A stretch of 64,000 nt of DNA. It comes from a bacterium UBP8_UBA817. Lineage in GTDB: Bacteria; Margulisbacteria; Marinamargulisbacteria; CAMDBA01. The stretch lies in assembly GCA_945888995.1 (NCBI GenBank), contig CAMDBA010000004.1:28909-92908 (forward strand), read 5' to 3'. The first letter of the stretch is position 1, and each line of letters starts with the position of its first letter. The notes below the pieces were generated by a model, which was not told the origin of the DNA, did no database searches, and worked only from the letters and a program-made list of their open reading frames with translations. This document shows, one piece after another, positions 36,784 through 45,390 of the stretch. A program made the position numbers and the translations under genes.

Positions 36784-38136
36784 TTAATTTTGTGGTGTTG
36801 TGGAATCAGGTAGCCGGATTATGAACGTCGACCCTTTATTAGGCTGACTGGTTACCGTAATCTGGCCGTCATGCGCTTGGGCGATATGCTTTGCAATCGC
36901 AAGTCCCAAGCCTGTCCCTCCGCCTGTTCGGCTTCTGGATTTATCAACTCTGTAAAATCGCTCGAACAAGTGTCCGAGATGCTGCTCGGCAATGCCGCAG
37001 CCGGTGTCGGTAATGCTGATCATAACGCTTGTCTGATCTATGTAAGACTTTATCATAATTTGGCCAAAAGGATCAGTATATTTAATCGCATTTTCGATTA
37101 AATTTCCGATTGCATGCTCAAATAATCCGGTGTTTATTCGGACCTGAATGTGAGGCTCGAATAGTCGGTTAATCGTAATGTTTTTGTCTTCAGCTCTGGG
37201 CAAAAAGAGTCCGATTGCATCATTCAAAACGGATTCAAGATCACACATGACGAATTGGATAGTCGGGCGGTCGTTTTCTTGCTCGATTTTCGAGAGGTAT
37301 AAAATATCTTCGATGATGGTCTCCAGCCGTTCGGCGTTTCGGTGGATAATTTCCAGGAATTTTGTGCTATTTTCGGAGTCTGGCTCTTCGATCAGGGTTT
37401 CAGTAAATCCTTTGATAGAGGTAATCGGCGTTTTGAGTTCGTGCGAGACATTTGCGACAAATTCTTTGCGGATATTCTCGAGTTTTTTGAGTTTTGTGAT
37501 GTCATGCAGTACCAGCATGCCCCCCATAATTTTTCCGTCGGGCTTTCGGACCATGCTGCCGTGACAATGGAGGTGGATTTCTTGCTGAGTGGGTAAACTG
37601 ATTTCGGCTTCAATGGGTGTCGGAGACGAGAGCGTCATTCGGACTAATTTTAGAAAATCGGTGTTCCGGATTACTTCCTGAATTCGTTTGCCTTCCCATG
37701 CGCGGGCGGGGGCATCTAAAAGGGATTTTGCCGCGTCGTTGACTTTCATGATTTTTTCATTGGCATCAACCATCAGAACGCCTTCCACCATATTGCTGAG
37801 GATGGCTTCGATCTCCTGTTGTTGGGTAACGGCGGTGGCGACTTTATCGCGTAGTTCGGCGGCCATTTGGTTCATGGCTTGTACGACTTGTTCGATTTCA
37901 ACTGTTTCGGTGGGGGAGATGAGATGTTGAATTTCACCTTTTGCGAGTTGGTAAGCTCCGTCTGTGACGGCAGAAAGCGGCTTTAGAACCCGATAGAAAA
38001 TCAATGTCCAAAACAATGGCGCAAATAAGATAATACCGATTTCTTCGGTCCAAAAATGCCATTTAATACCGATGAGAACGAAGGCGAGCAGAAAAAGTGT
38101 CGGAATATAGAGTTGCCAGAATAACTGTCTGTTCAA
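36784..38136 (-). CDS. phoR: Phosphate-regulon sensor histidine kinase
   Basis: A 450-aa membrane sensor kinase. Two closely spaced membrane helices (about residues 7-24 and 33-49) leave almost no periplasmic domain, as in PhoR. A HAMP-like segment (50-105) and a PAS domain (about 106-215) follow; the H-box is SHELKTPITSIKGF with His232, and the ATPase has NLIENAIKYT, DTGCGI and GGGTGLGLAI. It phosphorylates PhoB under phosphate limitation. The start is a TTG at 38136 that overlaps the phoB stop (TTGA), so translation is probably coupled and modest. Gene order with pst genes, phoB and phoU supports the assignment. Confidence 0.93.
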   Translation of the reverse strand: MNRQLFWQLYIPTLFLLAFVLIGIKWHFWTEEIGIILFAPLFWTLIFYRVLKPLSAVTDGAYQLAKGEIQHLISPTETVEIEQVVQAMNQMAAELRDKVATAVTQQQEIEAILSNMVEGVLMVDANEKIMKVNDAAKSLLDAPARAWEGKRIQEVIRNTDFLKLVRMTLSSPTPIEAEISLPTQQEIHLHCHGSMVRKPDGKIMGGMLVLHDITKLKKLENIRKEFVANVSHELKTPITSIKGFTETLIEEPDSENSTKFLEIIHRNAERLETIIEDILYLSKIEQENDRPTIQFVMCDLESVLNDAIGLFLPRAEDKNITINRLFEPHIQVRINTGLFEHAIGNLIENAIKYTDPFGQIMIKSYIDQTSVMISITDTGCGIAEQHLGHLFERFYRVDKSRSRTGGGTGLGLAIAKHIAQAHDGQITVTSQPNKGSTFIIRLPDSTTPQN

Positions 38137-38825
38137 GAATCAATCTTCTTGAGCCGATATCCGGCGCCACGAACAGTTTCCAGGAGGGCGCCATGGGTTT
38201 TGAGTTTTTTGCGAAGACTGACCATCAGCACATCGACCGTGCGGTCGGTCACAATGTAGGCATCGCCGCGTACGGCTTCGACAATTTGGTATCGGCTAAA
38301 TACCCAGTTGGGCTTTTGAGCCAAAAAGTGCAGGACTTTAAATTCGGTGGTCGTGAGTGAATAAGAGGCCTCCCGGTCAGTAACGCCGTGGGTACTGGGG
38401 TCGATAGTGAGACCACTGACTTGTAGGGGTGTTCGCTCGGTTTGTGGAATAGTCTGACGGCGTAGTAAGGCTTTGGCTCGGGCCACGAGGACTTTGGGGC
38501 TAAATGGTTTTGTCAGATAGTCATCCGCTCCGGTTTCTAGGCCTAAGATCATATCGGTTTCTTCACTTTTCGCGGTGACCATTAAGATCGGGACTTTGGC
38601 TGTCGCGGTGTCGGATCTTAATTTTTTGCAGAGTTCCAGGCCGTTGGCATCCGGCAGCATCCAATCCAGGATAACTAATTGAGGCAATTGCGTCCGGATG
38701 AGCGAGAGTCCTTCTTGTCCGGATGTTGCGGTTATCGTATCAAATCCTTCTTTTAATAGATGATAAGAAATCAGGGCTAAAATATCTTCTTCGTCTTCAA
38801 TGATCAGGATTTTCTTTTTTTGCAT
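38133..38825 (-). CDS. phoB: Phosphate-regulon response regulator
   Basis: A 230-aa OmpR/PhoB-family regulator. The receiver domain has the acidic pair in IIEDEED, the phosphoacceptor Asp54 in VILDWMLPD and the conserved lysine in YLTKPFSP. The C-terminal winged helix begins near residue 130 (TPLQVSGLTIDPS) and has the DNA-recognition segment SRYQIVEAVRGDAYIVTDRTVDV. It should bind the direct repeats at 43763-43801 in front of its own operon, forming a positive feedback loop. It lies between pstB and phoR, 23 bases after pstB. Confidence 0.94.
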   Translation of the reverse strand: MQKKKILIIEDEEDILALISYHLLKEGFDTITATSGQEGLSLIRTQLPQLVILDWMLPDANGLELCKKLRSDTATAKVPILMVTAKSEETDMILGLETGADDYLTKPFSPKVLVARAKALLRRQTIPQTERTPLQVSGLTIDPSTHGVTDREASYSLTTTEFKVLHFLAQKPNWVFSRYQIVEAVRGDAYIVTDRTVDVLMVSLRKKLKTHGALLETVRGAGYRLKKIDS

Positions 38826-38848
38826 TGGGGGTGCCTAACGGTATCGGT

Positions 38849-39607
38849 TTAGCCGAATTTTCCTGTCAGATATTCTTCGGTTCGTTTGTCTTCCGGTACA
38901 GTGAACATTTTTTGAGTTGAGCCGTATTCGATCAGTTCGCCTATATATAAAAAGGCTGTAAAATCAGAGATTCGGGATGCTTGTGCGATATTATGTGTGA
39001 CCAGAACGATGGTGACGGTTTTTTTGAGCTCTACGATTAATTCTTCAATATGATCGGTGGCTTTCGGATCCAGTGCGGAAGTCGGTTCATCTAAGAGTAG
39101 GACGCGTGGGTTCATTGCAAGAGCGCGGGCAATACAGAGCCGTTGCTGCTGTCCGCCTGATAAAAATGTGCCTTTTCGGTGGAGGCCGTCTTTGACTTCT
39201 TCCCATAACGCCGCTTTTTTAAGGGATTCTTCTACGATTCTATTTTGATCGGCTTTTTTGAGTTTGATTCCATTTAACCGGTATCCGGCAATCACGTTTT
39301 CAAAAATACTCATGGTAGGAAACGGATTCGGTCTTTGGAAGACCATCCCGATTTTGCGTCTGAGTAAAATCGGATCCATTTCAAAAATGTTTTTACCGTA
39401 AAATCGGATTTGACCTTCTACTTTTGTGTCTTGGACCAGCTCGTGCATCCGGTTGATGCATCGGATGAGAGAGGTTTTTCCGCATCCTGACGGACCCATG
39501 ATCGCGGTTACCTGTTTACGTGAAAACGTCAGATCAATTTTATTGAGGATCTGGTTTTTTCCAATATAAAAATCAAATTCTTTTACTTCTAAGACGGATT
39601 CTTTCAT
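38849..39607 (-). CDS. pstB: Phosphate ABC transporter ATP-binding protein
   Basis: A 252-aa ATPase of the PstB family. Walker A is [19 protein letters not shown], whose IRCINRM extension is typical of PstB; the Q-loop region is [16 protein letters not shown], the signature [16 protein letters not shown] and Walker [13 protein letters not shown]. The start at 39607 overlaps the pstA stop in an ATGA; an in-frame extension upstream to 39679 lies within pstA and has no family similarity. Confidence 0.96.
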   Translation of the reverse strand: MKESVLEVKEFDFYIGKNQILNKIDLTFSRKQVTAIMGPSGCGKTSLIRCINRMHELVQDTKVEGQIRFYGKNIFEMDPILLRRKIGMVFQRPNPFPTMSIFENVIAGYRLNGIKLKKADQNRIVEESLKKAALWEEVKDGLHRKGTFLSGGQQQRLCIARALAMNPRVLLLDEPTSALDPKATDHIEELIVELKKTVTIVLVTHNIAQASRISDFTAFLYIGELIEYGSTQKMFTVPEDKRTEEYLTGKFG

Positions 39608-40437
39608 CGTCTGGTCACCCCCTTCGTGATTAAGCTCAAGGCTAAAATAAATCCAATTAATACCAAAGACGCCCCCCACGCATAGTTATGCCACTCTTCG
39701 TAAGGGCTGGTGGCATAGGTGAAAATCATCAGCGGCAGCGAGGCCATTGGTTTTAGAATGTTGTAATTAATAAACGGATTACCGAATGCCGTGAATAGCA
39801 GTGGCGCGGTTTCGCCTGCGACACGTGCCACGCCGAGTAAAATCCCGGTTAGAATACCTGAAAAAGCCGACGGCACGATCACTTTTAAGATCGTACGGTA
39901 ATACGGGACGCCTAGCGCAAGCGAGGCTTCTTTAAGGGAATGCGGAATCAAGTTCAGGGTTTCTTCCGTACTTCTGATAATGACTGGGAGCATCATAATG
40001 CCAAGTGCGATCCCTCCGGCCAGGACGGAAAAATGGCCCATTGGTTTGACCACCCAGAGATACGTAATGATACCGACGACAATGGAGGGGGTGCCTTGCA
40101 GGACTTCTACGCAGATTCTGACAAAGTATGAGAGTTTCGAATTTTTATTTTCGGACATATAAATCCCGGTTGCCATTCCAATGGGAACCGAGAGTAGTGA
40201 GGCCAGGCCGACCAGATATAACGTTCCGATAATCGCGTTATAAATGCCGCCACCTGCTTCGCCGACGGGCGCCGGTAGATGGGTTAAAAACGCAGGGGTG
40301 ATCGAAGACGCGCCTTTTTGGAGGATGTGCGACAAGATCATAATCAATGGGATAATCAGTGCTGCGGAGAAGGCGAAGATAATGCCTGTAAATAACCTAT
40401 CTTTAATAATTCGCGCGCCGATGGCAGATTTTTTCAT
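39604..40437 (-). CDS. pstA: Phosphate ABC transporter permease
   Basis: A 277-aa permease with about six membrane helices. The coupling motif [37 protein letters not shown] matches the EAA loop of PstA, and [19 protein letters not shown] is a conserved family segment. It forms the membrane channel with PstC. It overlaps pstC at its start and pstB at its end, each by ATGA. Confidence 0.95.
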   Translation of the reverse strand: MKKSAIGARIIKDRLFTGIIFAFSAALIIPLIMILSHILQKGASSITPAFLTHLPAPVGEAGGGIYNAIIGTLYLVGLASLLSVPIGMATGIYMSENKNSKLSYFVRICVEVLQGTPSIVVGIITYLWVVKPMGHFSVLAGGIALGIMMLPVIIRSTEETLNLIPHSLKEASLALGVPYYRTILKVIVPSAFSGILTGILLGVARVAGETAPLLFTAFGNPFINYNILKPMASLPLMIFTYATSPYEEWHNYAWGASLVLIGFILALSLITKGVTRR

Positions 40438-41354
40438 GAGTGTTGCTGCTGGATACTGAGTTTTTTAATAATATATCGTCCGATTACGCTGATAATCGTG
40501 CTGACGATGAAGAGTAATAAGCCGATCTCAATCAGGCTAGAGAGGTAGAGGTCTCCGGTCGCTTCCGTAAATTCGTTGGCGATGACGCTGGCCATTGTAT
40601 TGGAGGGACTAAAAATACTCTCCGGTAAAAAATTAGAATTTCCAATCACCATCGTGACAGCCATGGTTTCACCTAGTGCGCGGCCCAGTGCCAGAAGAAT
40701 TCCGGCAAAAATACCTGAACGGGCATAAGGCAGGATGACTTGTGTCATGACTTCAAAGCGTGTTGCGCCTAAAGAAAGCGCGGCTTCTTTGAGTTCGGCG
40801 GGGACGAGCTGAATGACTTCTCTCCCGAGAGAGGCGGAATACGGAATAATCATAATGGCTAAAATCAATGCGGCGGTAAAAATCCCGACACCGTAAGGAA
40901 TAATCCCCAGGCCCATTTCGAATGGACGGATGAAGGGTACCAGGACATATAATCCCCAGAATCCATATATAACCGATGGAATGGCCGCTAGAAGTTCAAT
41001 ACAACTTTTGAGAATGGCCGAAATCCATCCTTTTTTTAAATATTCACCGAGTAAAATAGAGATGGAAAGAGAAAAGGGGATGGAGATTAATAAGGCCAAA
41101 AAAGAAGTCAGTAGTGTGCCGACCAGAAAGACGACGACGCCGAATTCAGAAAAAACAGGGTCCCATTTTGTACTGAAAAAGAAGGAGAGTCCGTGGTGTT
41201 TAAAGGCCGGAATGGATTGAAAGATCAGGGTGATTAAAATGCAAACAACCAAACCTGCAATCAATAAACCACTCAGACGGATTCCTTTTTGAAATAGGAA
41301 TTCGCCTGTGGGTGATATTTTTCCGCTAGTGATAGTAAGGTCTTCTTCTTGCAT
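40434..41354 (-). CDS. pstC: Phosphate ABC transporter permease
   Basis: A 306-aa permease with about six membrane helices and the EAA-loop REVIQLVPAELKEAALSLGATRFEVMTQVILPYARSG followed by ALGRALGETMAVTMVIGNS, diagnostic of PstC. The cytoplasmic N-terminus of about 25 residues precedes the first helix (LSGLLIAGLVVCILITLIF). The ATG at 41354 is chosen because the in-frame extension upstream passes through a stem-loop and shows no family similarity. A hairpin in the 63-bp gap to pstS may give pstS higher mRNA levels. Confidence 0.94.
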   Translation of the reverse strand: MQEEDLTITSGKISPTGEFLFQKGIRLSGLLIAGLVVCILITLIFQSIPAFKHHGLSFFFSTKWDPVFSEFGVVVFLVGTLLTSFLALLISIPFSLSISILLGEYLKKGWISAILKSCIELLAAIPSVIYGFWGLYVLVPFIRPFEMGLGIIPYGVGIFTAALILAIMIIPYSASLGREVIQLVPAELKEAALSLGATRFEVMTQVILPYARSGIFAGILLALGRALGETMAVTMVIGNSNFLPESIFSPSNTMASVIANEFTEATGDLYLSSLIEIGLLLFIVSTIISVIGRYIIKKLSIQQQHS

Positions 41355-41377
41355 AAGTAGGGTGTTGCCCGGTTGGC

Positions 41378-41409
41378 AGTGGGTGTACGAGTTTAACCGG
41401 ACACCCACT
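41378..41409 (-). other. Intergenic stem-loop between pstS and pstC
   Basis: AGTGGGTGT (41378-41386) and ACACCCACT (41401-41409) form a perfect nine-base-pair stem with a fourteen-base loop just after the pstS stop. There is no T-tract on the minus strand. Such hairpins commonly protect the upstream message of a binding-protein gene or give partial termination. Confidence 0.6.
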
Positions 41410-41417
41410 ATACCGAA

Positions 41418-42455
41418 TTACATTAAAGGCTGTCCATTATAGGTTATGGACTTGATCAATGCTGCGGCTTTGCTTGATGCCGTCTTGGGTAGCGGTGCAT
41501 AGTCGAGCGGTTTTGCGTATGCTTGACCGTCTTTGATCATCCAGTTGAGTAGGCCGACTAATTCTTTGGCGTCTTTGAGGGTGTGGTTGCCGTATTTCTG
41601 GTCTTGGTAAACCAGTAACCAGGTAAATCCACTGATCGGATACCCAAAGCGTGCCTTGGTGTCTGTCAAAGAGATGCGGGTATCGGCTGGAATATCTACT
41701 ACAGCGGCTGCTTCGATAGAGTCGAGCGCAGGTTTGACGAATAATCCGCTTCGGTTTTGGACGCTTCCATAATCCATTTTATTTTGGCGTGCATAGACGA
41801 GCTCGATGTATCCGATGGCGCCCGGGGTCAATTTGACCAGGCCTGCCACGCCTTCATTTCCTTTGCCACCTAGACCCACCGGCCAGCTGACAGACGTGCC
41901 TCGGCCGACTTCTTTGGCCCAGGTTTTGCTGACTTTAGATAGATAATCGGTAAAGATAAAGCTGGTTCCGCTACCGTCAGACCGTCTGATAACCACGATC
42001 GGCATATCCGGAAGCTCAACGCCCGGATTGAGTTTTTCAATTCGCGCGTCGTTCCACTTTGTGATGTCACCTAAATAAATAGCTGCGATTACATCCGGTG
42101 TGAATTTAAGCTGCTTGGAGATGCCGGGTAGTGTGTAGGCGATGACAACCGCACCCATGCATATTGGAATGTGTAGGAGTGTGTCGGGTGCTTTTTCCAG
42201 GTCACTTTGGCTCATGAAGCCGTCAGATGCGCCGAAGTCAACGGTCCGGCTCAGAATCTGACGAATACCGCCGCCTGATCCGATGGACTGATAATTGACT
42301 TCGATACCGGTCAGTTTGTTGTAATCGCTGAACATTTTAGAGTACAGCGGGTAGGGGAATGTCGCGCCTGCGCCCAGAATCTGAGCGGCAAACCCGGCGA
42401 CACTTAACCCTGTGACGAGTAAGCCGGTTAAAAGACCTAGTTTATACTTGTTCAT
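41418..42455 (-). CDS. pstS: Periplasmic phosphate-binding protein
   Basis: A 345-aa PstS. A signal peptide covers about residues 1-23 (LLTGLLVTGLSVAGFAA). The mature protein starts with the phosphate-binding LGAGATFPYPLYSKMF and has YQSIGSGGGIRQI, FGASDGFMS and VVIRRSDGSGTSFIFTDYLS, the residues that contact phosphate in the family. It delivers phosphate to PstCAB in the inner membrane. It follows the porin gene by 11 bases, so the two are cotranscribed from the Pho-box promoter. Confidence 0.96.
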   Translation of the reverse strand: MNKYKLGLLTGLLVTGLSVAGFAAQILGAGATFPYPLYSKMFSDYNKLTGIEVNYQSIGSGGGIRQILSRTVDFGASDGFMSQSDLEKAPDTLLHIPICMGAVVIAYTLPGISKQLKFTPDVIAAIYLGDITKWNDARIEKLNPGVELPDMPIVVIRRSDGSGTSFIFTDYLSKVSKTWAKEVGRGTSVSWPVGLGGKGNEGVAGLVKLTPGAIGYIELVYARQNKMDYGSVQNRSGLFVKPALDSIEAAAVVDIPADTRISLTDTKARFGYPISGFTWLLVYQDQKYGNHTLKDAKELVGLLNWMIKDGQAYAKPLDYAPLPKTASSKAAALIKSITYNGQPLM

Positions 42456-42466
42456 GAATAAATTCC

Positions 42467-43636
42467 TTAAAATTTAGTGTTGAGGTCGAGCTGAAGGAGA
42501 TTTTCTTCGGCACTACCGTCTTTATTGGCCATAACAAAGTAGCTGGCGCCTGCAGAGGTGTTGCTGCTCAGACCATACGTCAGTCCGTACCGCATTCCTT
42601 TAACAAAGGTCGCGCCGCCGTAGTAATCCGCATCAGGTAAGATGTCGAGCCACGCATTTCTGCTAAGTTCGCGGTAAGACGTTTTGAACTGCCAATTGCC
42701 TAGATCTGCGATTTTCTTGTCGCCGAATTCCACGCCGAGCATATAGCCGACACCTTCTGTGGTGACTTCCATATTTTTTGTCCAATCAAAAATAACGCTC
42801 ATTTGAGGAACAATTTTGGTGTTGGTCAGAACAAGTTCGGTGGTGAACCCGATGTTGTTGTATTGATTTGCCAATCCGGTAGTGGCGCCGGTATTGCTGG
42901 CTGCGTTGTTATCCAGGATTTTGCCTGTGACGTACTGGGTGCCGGTGTATGTGACTGCGACTCTGGCACTGGCGCCTTTGTCGATGGCGAATTTAACACC
43001 GGGTTGAATCACGATCATGTTCGGATCCAAAGCTGATCCGGAGATCTCATCGATCAGGAAGAATCCTCCATTGACGAAGGCATCTAGCCCGAAGAGCCTG
43101 GATTTGTAATTAAATCCGAATCCGTCAGGCATAATATCGGTATCCCATAATAAATCAGTGGTCCATAACGGATTGTGGAATCGTCCACCGACTAAGCGAA
43201 GCTGGTCAGATGCCTGGTAATCAAGGTATGCATAATCTAAGCGTAAATCGGGATGCTGGAAGCTGTCTTGGAGGGTTTGATTGGTTGATTTTGGATCAGC
43301 CGCGCCGCTGGCAACGCCGAATTTTAATTTAAGCGTATCATTTAAGGCGATGTCCGTGCCGAGGCGAAGACGGATTCTGAGCCGATTGCGGTTTTCTGCG
43401 GTTGTTCCGCGTTTTTCACTTTGGAACCGGAGTCTGAAATCACCTTTGAAAATTAAGGGTGCAGGGCCTTCGGGTTTTTGAATTTCTTGTAGAAGGCTTT
43501 CTGATTCTACGGCATCCAGAATTCCTTTTTCATAAAGCGTATCGATGAGTTTGCTGAAATCCTGAGCGAAAATAGCCGGGGCCATCATCAGCAGGAGTGT
43601 GGTAATTAAGAATAATTTAACTGAACCTAATTTCAT
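42467..43636 (-). CDS. Putative outer-membrane porin of the Pho operon
   Basis: A 389-aa protein with a signal peptide (about residues 1-24, ending IFAQ) and a short helical segment (DFSKLIDTLYEKGILDAVESE) typical of the periplasmic region before Porin_5 or OprP-like barrels. From about residue 60 it alternates amphipathic strands (FKGDFRLRFQSE, NRLRIRLRLGTDIAL, LRLDYAYLDYQ) and ends in a C-terminal phenylalanine, the outer-membrane barrel signal. Position as first gene of the pst operon suggests phosphate passage across the outer membrane, as OprP does in Pseudomonas. Specific anion selectivity cannot be read from the sequence. Confidence 0.8.
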   Translation of the reverse strand: MKLGSVKLFLITTLLLMMAPAIFAQDFSKLIDTLYEKGILDAVESESLLQEIQKPEGPAPLIFKGDFRLRFQSEKRGTTAENRNRLRIRLRLGTDIALNDTLKLKFGVASGAADPKSTNQTLQDSFQHPDLRLDYAYLDYQASDQLRLVGGRFHNPLWTTDLLWDTDIMPDGFGFNYKSRLFGLDAFVNGGFFLIDEISGSALDPNMIVIQPGVKFAIDKGASARVAVTYTGTQYVTGKILDNNAASNTGATTGLANQYNNIGFTTELVLTNTKIVPQMSVIFDWTKNMEVTTEGVGYMLGVEFGDKKIADLGNWQFKTSYRELSRNAWLDILPDADYYGGATFVKGMRYGLTYGLSSNTSAGASYFVMANKDGSAEENLLQLDLNTKF

Positions 43637-43739
43637 TTAAAGTCTGTCTCCTTTTGGGTTTTGAATTAATGAAGAACTAAAAAAAAATTCCGTTGAAACA
43701 ATCCTCCTTTTGGTTTTTGGATAATAGTGCTGATTTTAT

Positions 43740-43801
43740 ATTTTACCATTAAAGCAATGGCTTGTTAGAGAAAGATGAATCAATTGTTAAGGAATTGTTA
43801 A
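43740..43801 (-). promoter_or_regulatory. Pho box and promoter of the porin-pst-pho operon
   Basis: On the minus strand four hexamers recur every 11 bases: TTAACA (43796-43801), TTAACA (43785-43790), TTCATC (43774-43779) and CTAACA (43763-43768). This is the TT(A/C)ACA-N5 arrangement bound by PhoB/PhoP dimers. The last hexamer stands exactly 17 bases before TAAAAT (43740-43745), so it takes the place of a -35 element, as expected for a PhoB-activated promoter. Confidence 0.85.
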
Positions 43802-43867
43802 GAAACTATGCAAAGCGGCCTTTAATCCTGACTGGCTCAGGGGGTTCCCGAAAATAATAGGGCCGGG

Positions 43868-44308
43868 CTAGATATTTTCTAGCTTAATGACGAGGTTTTC
43901 GTTATTTGCGCCAAAGCCTTGCAGCGAATAATGATTGGTTTGGGCATCATAGTCGTACATGATTTTACCTGCTGCGTCGGAACCGGTATAGGTGTGTCCT
44001 GTGAAGGGGTTTTTGGGGACTTTGGTAAGGGCGCCGGTGGTTTTGAGGATGTCGATTAATTGGGGTACGGTGAGATTGGTTCCGGCAGGGTAGGTCCCCG
44101 CATCCATAGAATAGCTCTCAACCGAGCTTTGTAATGCATGCACGGCCGCTTGAAGAGAGGCTTCCTTGGCCTTGGTCTGGATTTTGGCAAAATTGGGAAA
44201 TAACATCGCGCTTAAAAATCCGATAATTGCGATAACAATAATGACTTCTATAAGAGAAAAGCCGGCGGTGTGTCGGATAGGTCGGGATAACGTAGTTAGG
44301 ATTTTCAT
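43868..44308 (-). CDS. Type II secretion-like pseudopilin (GspG-type)
   Basis: A 146-aa type IV pilin-like protein. The prepilin leader is long and basic, cleaved at G/FSLIEVIIVIAIIGF; Glu5 of the mature protein is present. The C-terminal region (PKNPFTGHTYTGSDAAGKIMYDYDA) resembles GspG major pseudopilins. The start at 44308 has an AAGGAG sequence about 10 bases upstream and its own promoter; a longer in-frame extension overlaps that promoter. A gene for a GspF-like platform protein is adjacent, but no ATPase, secretin or peptidase is in the window, so whether it serves secretion or a pilus is open. Confidence 0.88.
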   Translation of the reverse strand: MKILTTLSRPIRHTAGFSLIEVIIVIAIIGFLSAMLFPNFAKIQTKAKEASLQAAVHALQSSVESYSMDAGTYPAGTNLTVPQLIDILKTTGALTKVPKNPFTGHTYTGSDAAGKIMYDYDAQTNHYSLQGFGANNENLVIKLENI

Positions 44309-44335
44309 AGAGTTGGGGCTCCTTTCAGCCTCCAT

Positions 44336-44364
44336 ATTCTATGCGCTCACACTTTTTAAGTCAA
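44336..44364 (-). promoter_or_regulatory. Promoter of the pseudopilin gene
   Basis: On the minus strand TTGACT (44359-44364) and TAGAAT (44336-44341) are separated by exactly 17 bases. The leader to the ATG (44308) is about 20 bases and holds the Shine-Dalgarno sequence. This near-consensus promoter suggests strong expression, fitting a major pseudopilin. Confidence 0.75.
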
Positions 44365-44388
44365 TTTTTTTCGTAAAAATTAAATATA

Positions 44389-45381
44389 TTACGTAATTAG
44401 GCTCATGGAGCCGATAATCGGCATAAACGTAAAGTATACAAATATAAAAATAAATAGGCCTAGGGCAATCATAATCACCGGAGCAATGGCTGCGAGCTTA
44501 CTTTCAAGGCGGGCCTGGTTTTGATCACGAATTTCTTTGGCGATATGGGATAATGTGTCGTGTAAGCCGCTGGTTTTTTCGGCATTATGCATTAATTCCG
44601 CGTGATAGTTGGAGAGTTTAAACGTCGTGGCGAAGCTGCTTGTAAACAGGCCTGTTTTTAAGACTTTGGATTTAAAGGCTTCGATTTTTTCTGTCCAGCC
44701 GGGGTTGGGCGGTTGAAGTCCGGCTAATGCGGTCTTGAGATCGGTTCCGTTTTTGAGATATATCGAAATCATCCATAAAATATCCGCCGCACTGAATCCG
44801 AATAAGGCATTCATGACGGCGTGCCGTAAGCGGGTTAGCGCTGATTTTCCGAAAACCAATCCAATCGCCAGGGCGCCGAGTAGTGTGACGACGCCATATT
44901 GTGCCAGAAAGTGCCTAGCCGTCAGGCATAGGCTTAGCACTGCCGGAATCGGGATATTCATATCTTCGTAAAACCGGTTATACATCGGCAATATCACCAC
45001 TAGGAAGGTGATTAATGTCGATAAAACCGTGGACAGTAAGAATGCCGGGTAGGTCAGGCGCTTGCCTGTTTGGCGCAGGGTCGTTAATTTTGTGGAAAAA
45101 TAGGCGCCGGTTTCCTCTAGAAAAAGGGGAATATCCGGAATTTTCGTGATGGGGCGGATGTTGAGCCCGGGCAACAGGTGGGTGATGGCTTGTTCGAACG
45201 ACTGCCCGTCGAGCAGGGTTTGCCGAAGGCGGCTCAAGTCGGATTTGTAGGTAGGATTCTGGGCGTCTCTATGTAAAATGTCGACCGCGCTACCCAGTGG
45301 AATGCCCACCGATAATAGGTGTTTTAGCTGGGTGCAAAACAATGGGAACCAGCGAAGTTTTTGATAATCCCGAATCCGCAT
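44389..45381 (-). CDS. Type II secretion/type IV pilus inner-membrane platform protein (GspF/PilC-like)
   Basis: A 330-aa T2SSF-domain protein. Two T2SSF repeats are recognisable: the first begins FCTQLKHLLSVGIPLGSAVDIL and the second AADILWMISIYLKNGTDLKTALAGL. Membrane helices lie near residues 110-133 (AFLLSTVLSTLITFLVVILPMY), 160-178 and at the C-terminus (IMIALGLFIFIFVYFTFMPIIG). It is shorter than GspF or PilC (about 400 aa), mainly at the N-terminus. It is separated from tatD by nine bases and from the pseudopilin gene by 80 bases containing a promoter. Confidence 0.82.
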   Translation of the reverse strand: MRIRDYQKLRWFPLFCTQLKHLLSVGIPLGSAVDILHRDAQNPTYKSDLSRLRQTLLDGQSFEQAITHLLPGLNIRPITKIPDIPLFLEETGAYFSTKLTTLRQTGKRLTYPAFLLSTVLSTLITFLVVILPMYNRFYEDMNIPIPAVLSLCLTARHFLAQYGVVTLLGALAIGLVFGKSALTRLRHAVMNALFGFSAADILWMISIYLKNGTDLKTALAGLQPPNPGWTEKIEAFKSKVLKTGLFTSSFATTFKLSNYHAELMHNAEKTSGLHDTLSHIAKEIRDQNQARLESKLAAIAPVIMIALGLFIFIFVYFTFMPIIGSMSLIT

Positions 45382-45390
45382 AGGATTGTT

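Noticed and set aside
43640..43720. A possible 11-codon leader peptide with an AAGGAGG sequence upstream of the porin gene
   Set aside because: The candidate TTG start is only one base after the Shine-Dalgarno sequence, which is too close, and no peptide pattern supports it.
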